A stretch of 6,088 nt of DNA from UMGS363 sp051891935 (lineage in GTDB: Bacteria > Bacillota > Clostridia > Oscillospirales > Ruminococcaceae), in the NCBI GenBank assembly GCA_051891935.1, contig JBJFFR010000179.1, forward strand, positions 1 to 6,088. The letters are read 5' to 3'. Within the stretch, counting starts at the first letter, position 1; the number at the start of each line of letters is the position of its first letter. The translations under genes were made by a program, and so were the position numbers. Of the stretch, positions 1 through 5,469 are shown one piece after another. The notes under the pieces are model-generated. The model was not told the origin of the DNA. It saw only the letters and a program-made list of their open reading frames with translations, and did not search any database.

Positions 1-191
1 CCGTCACGCTCAAGCTCCTCGTAAGCACGTTTGGTAGTCATAAAGCTGATATGGAGTTCGACAGCAAGATTTCGCATTGATGGGAGCATTTCTCCCTCTT
101 TCAGCTTGCCCTCGAGTATCAGCGCCTTGATCTGGTTCACGATCTGCAGATAGATCGCTTCACCGTTTGCATTACTGATGTTGATATTCAT
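1..191 (-). CDS. GntR-family (YtrA-like) transcriptional regulator, N-terminal part only
   Basis: The minus strand reads 63 codons from the ATG at 191-189 to the window edge, so the C-terminus is missing. The visible protein is a winged helix-turn-helix DNA-binding domain of the GntR family. The landmarks are AIYLQIVNQIKALILEGKL (about residues 12-30), then GEMLPSMRNLAVEL with the LPSMR signature (about 34-47), the recognition helix ISFMTTKRAYEELE, and DG at the edge. Only a few residues precede the domain, and the wording resembles the short YtrA subfamily, which carries only a small C-terminal dimerisation segment and usually sits in front of ABC transporter genes. Those genes would lie beyond position 1 and cannot be seen. 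The start is supported by GAGGAG at 208-203, 11 bases upstream. An inverted repeat over its promoter suggests autorepression. The family is secure; the YtrA assignment and the transporter link are inference. Confidence 0.9.
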   Translation of the reverse strand, partial: MNINISNANGEAIYLQIVNQIKALILEGKLKEGEMLPSMRNLAVELHISFMTTKRAYEELERD

Positions 192-194
192 TTT

Positions 195-204
195 AGTGTA
201 CACT
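195..204. promoter_or_regulatory. Perfect 10-bp palindrome AGTGTACACT at the regulator's ribosome binding site
   Basis: AGTGTACACT is its own reverse complement. It ends three bases before the regulator's ATG and overlaps the GAGGAG ribosome binding site. From memory, the Bacillus subtilis YtrA operator is built from AGTGTA and TACACT half-sites, but with a spacer; here the halves are fused. It could be an operator or a short RNA palindrome masking the binding site. A 10-bp palindrome can also arise by chance, so the role is tentative. Confidence 0.35.
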
Positions 205-293
205 CCTCGGGATCAAGGAACCGCCGATCATTGCTGCGGCGATCAGCGCTTCCTTAAATACCTGCAAGCCTTCCGGACGACTGTGCAAGTATA

Positions 294-320
294 AATTGTA
301 TAATCTCTATGTATACAATT
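294..320. promoter_or_regulatory. Candidate operator, inverted repeat AATTGTATA-N9-TATACAATT
   Basis: The arms at 294-302 and 312-320 are perfect 9-bp reverse complements separated by 9 bases. The right arm covers the last three bases of the regulator promoter's -10 box, and the repeat spans the predicted transcription start near 311. A protein bound here would block that promoter, which fits autorepression by the GntR-type regulator at 1-191. The repeat is seen directly; which protein binds is inferred from its position. Confidence 0.6.
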
Positions 321-346
321 ATATCATTCACATTACAATTTGTCAA
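318..346 (-). promoter_or_regulatory. Consensus sigma-A promoter of the GntR-type regulator
   Basis: On the minus strand TTGACA (346-341) is followed by a 17-base spacer and TATAAT (323-318), both perfect consensus, with TG one base before the -10 box (extended -10). Transcription should begin near 311 and give a leader of about 120 bases before the ATG at 191. The promoter diverges from the metK promoter at 402-430. Confidence 0.85.
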
Positions 347-401
347 TAGGCTTTCAGAAATATCTTTAATACAATTGTTTATGAATTTTTTTGTTTTGCT
401 A

Positions 402-430
402 TTGACTTGGATATGATAGTATGATATAAT
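402..430 (+). promoter_or_regulatory. Sigma-A promoter of metK
   Basis: TTGACT (402-407) and TATAAT (425-430) are 17 bases apart, with TG at 422-423 giving an extended -10. The start of transcription falls near 437-438, immediately before the first base of the riboswitch aptamer at 439. That agreement strongly supports the call. Confidence 0.88.
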
Positions 431-438
431 AAGTTAAA

Positions 439-550
439 CTTATCAAGAGTGGCGGAGGAACTGGTCCTGTGAAGCCCGGCAACCTAACTGCAGAAATGTT
501 TTTTGACAGGGAAGGTGCTAAATCCTGCGGTGTAATATCCGAGAGATGAG
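439..550 (+). ncRNA. SAM-I (S-box) riboswitch aptamer upstream of metK
   Basis: This is a cis-acting RNA that binds S-adenosylmethionine and turns off transcription of the downstream gene. The S-box core is easy to read: CTTATCAAGAG at the 5' end, GAAGCCCGGCAACC in the middle (471-484), GGTGCTAAATCCTGC (514-528) and CGAGAGATGAG at the 3' end. Helix P1 pairs 439-444 (CTTATC) with 545-550 (GATGAG), including one G-T wobble. CTG 488-490 can pair with CAG 507-509 in the P3 region, and CGG 528-530 with CCG 539-541 in P4. The product of metK is the ligand itself, so this is direct feedback control. The expression platform is the terminator at 572-609. A second weak hairpin, GTAAAA 550-555 with TTTTAC 562-567, lies between them and may belong to the switching structure; I could not define the full antiterminator by eye. 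Confidence 0.96.
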
Positions 551-571
551 TAAAATTTACGTTTTACGGCT

Positions 572-609
572 GCGCTTGAAAGTTTTTTCAAGTGCTTTTT
601 ATTTTTTTT
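572..609 (+). terminator. Riboswitch-controlled intrinsic terminator
   Basis: GCGCTTGAA (572-580) pairs with TTCAAGTGC (587-595) to give a 9-bp stem with one G-T wobble and a six-base loop. It is followed by five Ts, one A and eight more Ts up to 609. Termination here would stop the transcript three bases before the metK ribosome binding site at 612. This is the OFF state expected when SAM occupies the aptamer. Confidence 0.9.
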
Positions 610-624
610 ATAGGAGGAATTCAA

Positions 625-1803
625 ATGTCAAAGAAGTTATTTACATCGGAATCCGTTACCGAAGGTCATCCCGACAAGATCTGCGACCAGATCTCCGATG
701 CGGTGCTCGACGCTATCCTTAAAGAAGACCCGATGGGAAGAGTTGCCTGTGAAACAGCTACAACAACAGGTATGGTGCTCTGTATGGGTGAAATATCCAC
801 AGAATGCTATGTTGATATCCCGAAGATCGCTCGTCAGGTCGTTATAGACATCGGCTACGACCGTGCAAAATTTGGCTTTGACGGTCATACTTGCTCCGTT
901 CTTACAGCAATTGACGAGCAGTCCGCTGATATCGCAATGGGCGTTGACGAAGCTCTTGAACATAAGCAGGGCGAAGCATCCGACCGCTTTATGACGGGTG
1001 CAGGCGACCAGGGTATGATGTTCGGCTTTGCCTGCAACGAAACTCCCGAGCTTATGCCGATGCCGATCTCACTTGCACATAAGCTTGCAAAGAAGCTTAC
1101 CGAGGTCAGAAAGAACGGTTCTATCCCTTATCTCCGTCCCGACGGAAAAACACAGGTAACCGTTGAATATGAGGACGACAAGCCCGTCCGCGTTGATACG
1201 GTCGTTGTTTCCACACAGCATTCCGAGGCAGTGGCGCTTGAACAGATCCGTGAGGATATCATTGAAAAGGTCATCAAGCCTGTTATCCCGGCAGAGCTTC
1301 TCGTTGATACAAAGTATTTCGTAAACCCGACAGGACGTTTCGTTATCGGCGGACCACAGGGCGACAGCGGACTTACCGGCAGAAAGATCATCGTTGATAC
1401 ATACGGCGGATATTCCCGTCACGGCGGCGGAGCTTTCAGCGGAAAGGACCCGACAAAGGTTGACAGAAGCGCAGCTTACGCAGCAAGATATGTTGCAAAG
1501 AATATCGTTGCCGCAGGACTTGCCGACAAGTGCGAGATCGAGATCGCTTACGCTATCGGAAAGGCTGAACCCGTTTCCGTACTCGTTGACAGCTTCGGCA
1601 CAGGCAAGGTTTCCGATGAAAAGCTTTCCGAAGCAGTAAGCAAGGTGTTCGACCTGCGCCCTGCAGCTATCATCGAAACGCTTGACCTTCGCAAGCCGCA
1701 GTACAGACAGCTTGCAGCATACGGCCACATGGGCAGAGAGGATCTCGGCGTTGCTTGGGAAAAGACCGACAAGGTCGATGCTCTCAAAGAAGCAGTAAAG
1801 TAA
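625..1803 (+). CDS. metK: S-adenosylmethionine synthetase (methionine adenosyltransferase)
   Basis: MetK makes S-adenosylmethionine from methionine and ATP, releasing phosphate and pyrophosphate, in the cytoplasm and normally as a tetramer. The reading frame gives 392 residues, within the usual bacterial length, and appears complete. The N-terminus carries the ATP/methionine-binding signature ESVTEGHPDKICDQISDAV (about residues 9-27; His15, Asp17 and Lys18). GAGDQG lies at 125-130. The glycine-rich phosphate loop GGGAFSGKDPTKVDRSAAY begins at Gly267 and holds Lys274, Lys278, Asp280 and Arg281. I chose the ATG at 625 because AGGAGG at 612-617 is seven bases upstream and the protein then begins MSKKLFTSESVTEGHPDK as in the family. 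A GTG at 592 in the same frame lies inside the terminator hairpin and is not a credible start. The gene is monocistronic and under SAM-I control. Its end converges on ruvX. No key residue appears to be missing. Confidence 0.98.
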   Translation: MSKKLFTSESVTEGHPDKICDQISDAVLDAILKEDPMGRVACETATTTGMVLCMGEISTECYVDIPKIARQVVIDIGYDRAKFGFDGHTCSVLTAIDEQSADIAMGVDEALEHKQGEASDRFMTGAGDQGMMFGFACNETPELMPMPISLAHKLAKKLTEVRKNGSIPYLRPDGKTQVTVEYEDDKPVRVDTVVVSTQHSEAVALEQIREDIIEKVIKPVIPAELLVDTKYFVNPTGRFVIGGPQGDSGLTGRKIIVDTYGGYSRHGGGAFSGKDPTKVDRSAAYAARYVAKNIVAAGLADKCEIEIAYAIGKAEPVSVLVDSFGTGKVSDEKLSEAVSKVFDLRPAAIIETLDLRKPQYRQLAAYGHMGREDLGVAWEKTDKVDALKEAVK

Positions 1804-1808
1804 CATAA

Positions 1809-1971
1809 GGGAACCTCTAAAAACCTCCTTCACGGCAAATTTTCTATGACTTTGTTCATCTGCTGCGTTATCAAACCTTGTAATACATCAAGTATTACTG
1901 CGGTTTGATGCCTTGCAGTTGAACAAAGTCATAGACGAAAATTTGCTCGTGTCCCGGTTTTTAGAGAACCC
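1809..1971. mobile_element. MITE-like palindromic element with CATAA flanking repeats
   Basis: A 163-bp segment is an almost continuous imperfect inverted repeat. Matched arms from outside inward: CTCTAAAAACC (1815-1825) with GGTTTTTAGAG (1956-1966); GCAAATTTT with AAAATTTGC; CTATGACTTTGTTCA (1844-1858) with TGAACAAAGTCATAG (1920-1934); ATCAAACC (1870-1877) with GGTTTGAT (1902-1909); GTAATAC (1880-1886) with GTATTAC (1892-1898), with the loop ATCAA. The ends are GGG and CCC. The outside bases are CATAA on both sides (1804-1808 and 1972-1976), as a 5-bp target duplication would look. It has no coding capacity and starts five bases after the metK stop codon. I read it as a miniature inverted-repeat element moved by a transposase elsewhere. 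Alternatives are a large RNA structure ending the metK transcript or an intergenic repeat family of other origin. Repeat copies elsewhere in the genome would settle it. Confidence 0.6.
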
Positions 1972-1974
1972 CAT

Positions 1975-2016
1975 AAAAAACAGCGTGATATGCACGGAAA
2001 AAGCATATCACGCTGT
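1975..2016 (-). terminator. Intrinsic terminator of the phosphatase-ruvX operon
   Basis: ACAGCGTGATATGC (1980-1993) and GCATATCACGCTGT (2003-2016) form a perfect 14-bp stem with a nine-base loop. The six As at 1975-1980 become a T run after the hairpin on the minus strand, so termination is mainly of the minus-strand operon, whose last codon ends three bases away at 2019. On the plus strand the hairpin is followed only by ATTTAG and scattered Ts, so it may also weakly stop metK transcripts. Confidence 0.9.
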
Positions 2017-2018
2017 AT

Positions 2019-2441
2019 TTAGTTTTCGCAGTTTTTTCTGTAAGCAAGGTAGCTTTCAAGGATGATAACGGCGGCAACGGCGTCAACAACAGCCTTGCGC
2101 TTTTTTCCTCGGACGTTGGTTTCGTTGAGGTATCCGTGAGCGGTTATCGTCGTTCGGCGTTCGTCCCACATTTTATGCTCGATTCCCGAAAGCTCCGACA
2201 CAAGCTTTCCGAATTCCTTGCATTTTTCGGCACGTTCGCCCTCGCTTCCGTCCATATTCCTCGGCAAACCTACTATTATAAGCTCGGCTTTCTCCTTTAC
2301 GGCAAGCTCTGCGACCTTTGCGGCGCATTTTTCGGAGTTGTATTCGTTTATAACGGTCAGCGGCGATGCAAGAAATTCGCTCTTGTCGCAGGCAGCAATG
2401 CCCGTTCGTGCGTCACCATAGTCAACTGCAAGTATCCTCAT
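2019..2441 (-). CDS. ruvX: Putative pre-16S rRNA nuclease / Holliday junction resolvase-like protein, YqgF/RuvX family
   Basis: This family has an RNase H-like fold and is linked to maturation of the 16S rRNA 5' end; older annotations call it a Holliday junction resolvase. The 140-residue product has the usual length. Visible landmarks are LAVDYGDARTGIA near the N-terminus (first catalytic Asp7), LIIVGLPRNMDGSEG (about 54-68), WDERRTT with Asp93 and Glu94, and VVDAVAA with Asp120 before the final helix. Asp7, the Asp93/Glu94 pair and Asp120 are the expected metal-binding acidic positions. The start ATG at 2441-2439 overlaps the stop TGA of the upstream phosphatase as ATGA, and AAGGAAG precedes it inside the phosphatase's last codons, so translational coupling is likely. 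It is the second and last gene of a two-gene operon. No obvious functional link to the phosphatase can be read from the sequence. Confidence 0.94.
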   Translation of the reverse strand: MRILAVDYGDARTGIAACDKSEFLASPLTVINEYNSEKCAAKVAELAVKEKAELIIVGLPRNMDGSEGERAEKCKEFGKLVSELSGIEHKMWDERRTTITAHGYLNETNVRGKKRKAVVDAVAAVIILESYLAYRKNCEN

Positions 2442-3118
2442 TGTTTTTCTTCCTTTTCTTTTTCATCGTATTTGCTCCAGTTGGAGAATGCAAGGGTCGA
2501 TGCCTCGGGCGGCAGATGCGAGCTGTCGTTCTTGAAGATAAGCTTCGGACGAATCAACTTGTCATATTCAATAAGCGAAACAGCCGTGTTGTCCGACCAG
2601 CCGACATCCCCGAGCCTGTCGGGAGAGCCGAATTCGGCATACGAAAGATAGTTTCGGAGCGCACAGCCGTGCGAAACAACAACGACCGTCTTTCCCTCGT
2701 TTTCGCGAACGATCTGCTCAACGGCATTGATCATTCGTCCGTAGACCTCCGACATACGCTCGCTGCCCTCGACATAGAAGTTCTTCATGTCGTTCTTCCA
2801 GAGGTCGTGCTCCTTCGGATAATTCTTCGCAATATCCGTCCAGAACATACCCTCCCAAACGCCGCCGTTTATCTCGATGAGGTCTTCACGCTCGTTTATG
2901 GGGAGCTTTAGCCGCCTGTTTACGGCGTTTGCGGTAGCCATTGCCCTTTTCAGCGGACTTGAATATATAGCGTCATAATCTATCGTTTCAAAACGCTTTG
3001 CAAGATATTCAAGCTGAACTGCGCCCTTTTCGCTTATGTCACAGTCTATCCTGCCTTGAAAAAACTCCTTAACGTTGCCCTCCGCCTCGGCATGGCGAAC
3101 GAAATATATCTTTGTCAT
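2438..3118 (-). CDS. Histidine phosphatase superfamily protein (phosphoglycerate mutase-like)
   Basis: Members of this superfamily transfer phosphate through a catalytic histidine. The 226-residue protein starts MTKIYFVRHAEAEGN, where Arg8-His9 is the RH catalytic motif (RHA here, RHG in many relatives). SSPLKRA follows, with Arg58 as the second phosphate-binding arginine; then Glu82 in the LIEINGGVWEG stretch as the likely proton donor; then VVVVSHG with His150 as the second catalytic histidine. All four catalytic positions are present, so it should be active. Substrate cannot be assigned: relatives include cofactor-dependent phosphoglycerate mutases, broad-specificity phosphatases (PhoE) and cobalamin-pathway phosphatases (CobC). 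No cobalamin genes are nearby. The C-terminal tail, KYDEKEKEEKQ, is highly charged and probably disordered. The ATG at 3118-3116 has GAGGA seven bases upstream. It is the first gene of the operon with ruvX, driven by the promoter at 3153-3181. Confidence 0.92.
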   Translation of the reverse strand: MTKIYFVRHAEAEGNVKEFFQGRIDCDISEKGAVQLEYLAKRFETIDYDAIYSSPLKRAMATANAVNRRLKLPINEREDLIEINGGVWEGMFWTDIAKNYPKEHDLWKNDMKNFYVEGSERMSEVYGRMINAVEQIVRENEGKTVVVVSHGCALRNYLSYAEFGSPDRLGDVGWSDNTAVSLIEYDKLIRPKLIFKNDSSHLPPEASTLAFSNWSKYDEKEKEEKQ

Positions 3119-3152
3119 AGATTTCCTCGATTCAAACTGTTATTATACCAGA

Positions 3153-3181
3153 ATTATATCATATACGGTTTATGCTGTCAA
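3153..3181 (-). promoter_or_regulatory. Consensus sigma-A promoter of the phosphatase-ruvX operon
   Basis: On the minus strand TTGACA (3181-3176) and TATAAT (3158-3153) are perfect consensus with a 17-base spacer, and TG precedes the -10 by one base. Transcription should begin near 3146, giving a leader of about 28 bases. The -35 box begins two bases past the T run of the flagellin terminator, so the two units are packed tightly but insulated. Confidence 0.87.
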
Positions 3182-3182
3182 T

Positions 3183-3215
3183 AAAAAACCTCCGCAATCG
3201 TTGCGACTGCGGAGG
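3183..3215 (-). terminator. Intrinsic terminator of the large flagellin gene
   Basis: CCTCCGCA (3189-3196) and TGCGGAGG (3208-3215) pair perfectly; the stem continues inward, after an A-C mismatch, as TCG/CGA around the loop TTG. Six As at 3183-3188 give the T run on the minus strand, downstream of the flagellin stop codon at 3279. The untranslated tail of the mRNA is about 60-90 bases. Confidence 0.92.
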
Positions 3216-3278
3216 CTTTGTTATGCAGTTGTTAAGCGCATTTAAGCTGCATTGATAAACTCTGAATCAGTATCAAGC

Positions 3279-5444
3279 TTACTGGAGGAGTGAGAGAACA
3301 CCCTGAGGAAGCTGATTTGCCTGAGCGAGCATGGACTGTGAAGCCTGGCTGAGGATCTGATTCTTTGTGAAGTTCATCATTTCTTCTGCCATGTTGGTAT
3401 CACGGATACGAGATTCAGCAGAAGTGAGGTTCTCGCTTGTAACATTGAGGTTGTCGATCTTGTGTTCGAGTCTGTTCTGGATAGCACCGAATGTACCACG
3501 AACCATGGAAACCTTGTTAAGAGCGTTATCGATCTTGTCGATAGCAGCGTTAGCGGATTCCTGTGTAGAGAGGGAGAGCTTATCTGTTCCAAGACCTCTT
3601 GCGGAGCAGTCCATATCAGCTTCAAGTTCACCAAGACCATCGGAAGCATACTTAAATGTGAAGTTTACGCTGTCCTTTGTTCTTGCGCCAACCTGAAGAG
3701 TGATATTATCCTTGTAAGTAAGAGTTGCTGTGGAAGCATCGTTGGAATCGGACTTGGAAACGCCCTGGAACAAATCATCAATGCTCTGAGGCTTAGCTTC
3801 AACTGCTTTATTGTAAGCTTCTGTCTTGGAATTGAGAAGATCCTTAGCAGCCTGAAGCTGTACAGAGTTATTAAGCTTCTTGTCAGTGCCTGCACTTGCA
3901 TCAATGCCGGTTGCAGTTGAATAGTCGTAAGTATCAGCCTTGAGTACACCCTCCATCTTGATCGCACTGAATGTACCGTCAGGATTTGAAACATTGGTAT
4001 TAAGTTTGATGTCAAAGAGAGCTGTACCCTCTGTGCCGTCAGCCTTAGCCATAGCTACAGATATTGTAGTAGGAGCAGTACCGTTATCAAGCTTAATAAA
4101 GTAATCTGTTCCGTCAATTGTGATCTTTGAACCTGCAGTTCCTACTGCACCGATATTCTGACCGCCAAGAATGATGTCATTTGCAGCAAGTGCTGTTGTA
4201 CCTGCCTGATCGTGACCGATAGCACCATCTTTTGCACTGTAGTTAACTTCAAGCTTGCCGTTTGTAGCGTTGCCAAAGAGATTATCCAAAGCGTCCTTAA
4301 CATCGGATGTCATCTGATTGTCCTGAACCTTAACTTCAACACCAAGGTCACCTGCTGCTGTTACCTTATCTCCTGCACCGCCAGTGTATTTTACAGAGTT
4401 ATCCGCAAAACCTGCGTTTGAAGGAGCATAAATCTGCTCGGGAGCGTTTGTCAGTTTGATTGTAACGGTATCGCCTTCTTTTGCGTCCTTATCGTTGAAG
4501 ATAGCATTGAGCTTTGCACCGCCTGCAAGAGTTGCTTCAAAGCCACCCTTACCAACGTTGGTAGCATCCTCACGATTGTCAACACTTGTAACTGCATCTG
4601 CTAACTTAGCAGCAGTGTATTCAGTTCCCTGGTTATCGTAGCCATCACGAATTTCCCATTCACCGGCAGCATTCTTTTGGAATGTAATGCTGATTTCGGT
4701 AACCTTGGAAACATCGACGTTACCTGTATTAGTACCATCATCGGTAATTAAGAGAGCCTTCCATACCTCATCGGCTGCAGCCTTGCTGTATTCGTGGTCA
4801 TCAATGGTGTTCCAAGAAGAACCATTTCCGCCCAAAGAAATATCCTCAGCACCAAGAGCATTGAGTGCTTCCTGAGCAGCATCCATTTCAGCTTTAGCAG
4901 CAGCGATTTTTTCATCAGCAGCTGCCTGAGCCTCTACTAAAGCAGCAGCGTTGGAAGCTGCAACCTGACCTGCCTTGTTCTTATAATCGAACTCGCCGTC
5001 AACCTGCTTAAGACCGTCAGCCATCTGACCGCCGTTGAGAACTACAACGCCGTTGAAGTCTGTGTCAGCAATCTGGTTAAGTTCGTCGTTGAGCTGATCG
5101 TATTCGAGCTGGATAGCTTCACGGTCAACATCATCCTGATATGTGCCGTTAGCGGACTGTGTTGCAAGAGTTCTCATTCTCTGGAGAATGGAATCTGTTT
5201 CTGTGAGAGCACCTTCAAAGGTCTGAACCATCGAGATACCGTCCTGTGCGTTCTTAACGCCCTGGTTGATACCCGAGATCTGAGCTCTCATCTTTTCGGA
5301 AACTGCAAGACCTGCTGCGTTATCGCCTGCGCGGTTGATCGCATAACCGGAAGAAAGCTTTTCGAGGGACTTAGCGAGCTTGGAATTGTTCATTCCAAAG
5401 TATCTGTTTGCGTTGATCGCTGTCATATTGTGCTGTACTACCAT
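3279..5444 (-). CDS. fliC: Flagellin, large form (721 residues)
   Basis: Flagellin is exported through the flagellar type III apparatus and polymerises into the filament. The N-terminal D0/D1 region (about 1-140) reads MVVQHNMTAINANRYFGMN, then SSGYAINRAGDNAAGLAVSEKM and a helix ending in the FNGVVVLNGG turn. The C-terminal D1/D0 region (about 575-721) includes ITLQVGA, SAESRIRDTNMAEEM and the terminal ANQLPQGVLSLLQ. Between them lies a variable, surface-exposed domain of roughly 435 residues, much larger than in short flagellins. It opens with an Ala/Glu-rich stretch (about 165-200) that looks like a coiled coil. The TLR5-contact positions corresponding to Salmonella Arg90, Leu94 and Glu114 are kept here as Arg89, Leu93 and Glu114. 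A single cysteine sits just before SARGLG, near residue 613, which is unusual for a flagellin. There is no cleavable signal peptide, as expected. The start follows AGGAGG at 5458-5453. A sigma-28 promoter lies at 5623-5649 and a terminator at 3183-3215, so the gene is monocistronic. Confidence 0.97.
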   Translation of the reverse strand: MVVQHNMTAINANRYFGMNNSKLAKSLEKLSSGYAINRAGDNAAGLAVSEKMRAQISGINQGVKNAQDGISMVQTFEGALTETDSILQRMRTLATQSANGTYQDDVDREAIQLEYDQLNDELNQIADTDFNGVVVLNGGQMADGLKQVDGEFDYKNKAGQVAASNAAALVEAQAAADEKIAAAKAEMDAAQEALNALGAEDISLGGNGSSWNTIDDHEYSKAAADEVWKALLITDDGTNTGNVDVSKVTEISITFQKNAAGEWEIRDGYDNQGTEYTAAKLADAVTSVDNREDATNVGKGGFEATLAGGAKLNAIFNDKDAKEGDTVTIKLTNAPEQIYAPSNAGFADNSVKYTGGAGDKVTAAGDLGVEVKVQDNQMTSDVKDALDNLFGNATNGKLEVNYSAKDGAIGHDQAGTTALAANDIILGGQNIGAVGTAGSKITIDGTDYFIKLDNGTAPTTISVAMAKADGTEGTALFDIKLNTNVSNPDGTFSAIKMEGVLKADTYDYSTATGIDASAGTDKKLNNSVQLQAAKDLLNSKTEAYNKAVEAKPQSIDDLFQGVSKSDSNDASTATLTYKDNITLQVGARTKDSVNFTFKYASDGLGELEADMDCSARGLGTDKLSLSTQESANAAIDKIDNALNKVSMVRGTFGAIQNRLEHKIDNLNVTSENLTSAESRIRDTNMAEEMMNFTKNQILSQASQSMLAQANQLPQGVLSLLQ

Positions 5445-5447
5445 AAT

Positions 5448-5464
5448 ATTTACCTCCTGTAAAT
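5448..5464 (-). promoter_or_regulatory. Hairpin presenting the ribosome binding site of the large flagellin
   Basis: In the transcript ATTTAC (5464-5459) pairs with GTAAAT (5453-5448), leaving AGGAG in a five-base loop, three bases before the ATG. A GGA inside a small loop at the Shine-Dalgarno sequence is the classic layout of a CsrA site, and CsrA with FliW controls flagellin translation in Bacillus subtilis. The stem is AT-rich and weak, so it would tune rather than block translation. The CsrA link is inference. Confidence 0.5.
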
Positions 5465-5469
5465 GTGAG

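Noticed and set aside
592..624. Upstream GTG start extending MetK by 11 residues
   Set aside because: The GTG lies inside the terminator hairpin, has no ribosome binding site, and would add a hydrophobic leader not found in MetK. The ATG at 625 has AGGAGG seven bases upstream.
1069..1833. Long minus-strand open frame opposite metK
   Set aside because: It is antisense to a highly conserved gene, has no recognisable domain, and results from the codon bias of metK. Similar shadows occur at 637-963, 1128-1391 and 1548-1787.
2136..2911. Plus-strand open frames opposite ruvX and the phosphatase
   Set aside because: They overlap two well-supported genes with full catalytic motifs, lack ribosome binding sites, and their products are Cys/Phe-rich without family features.
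3367..4875. Several open frames in other frames within the large flagellin
   Set aside because: All fall inside an intact flagellin reading frame and show compositions typical of shadow translation.
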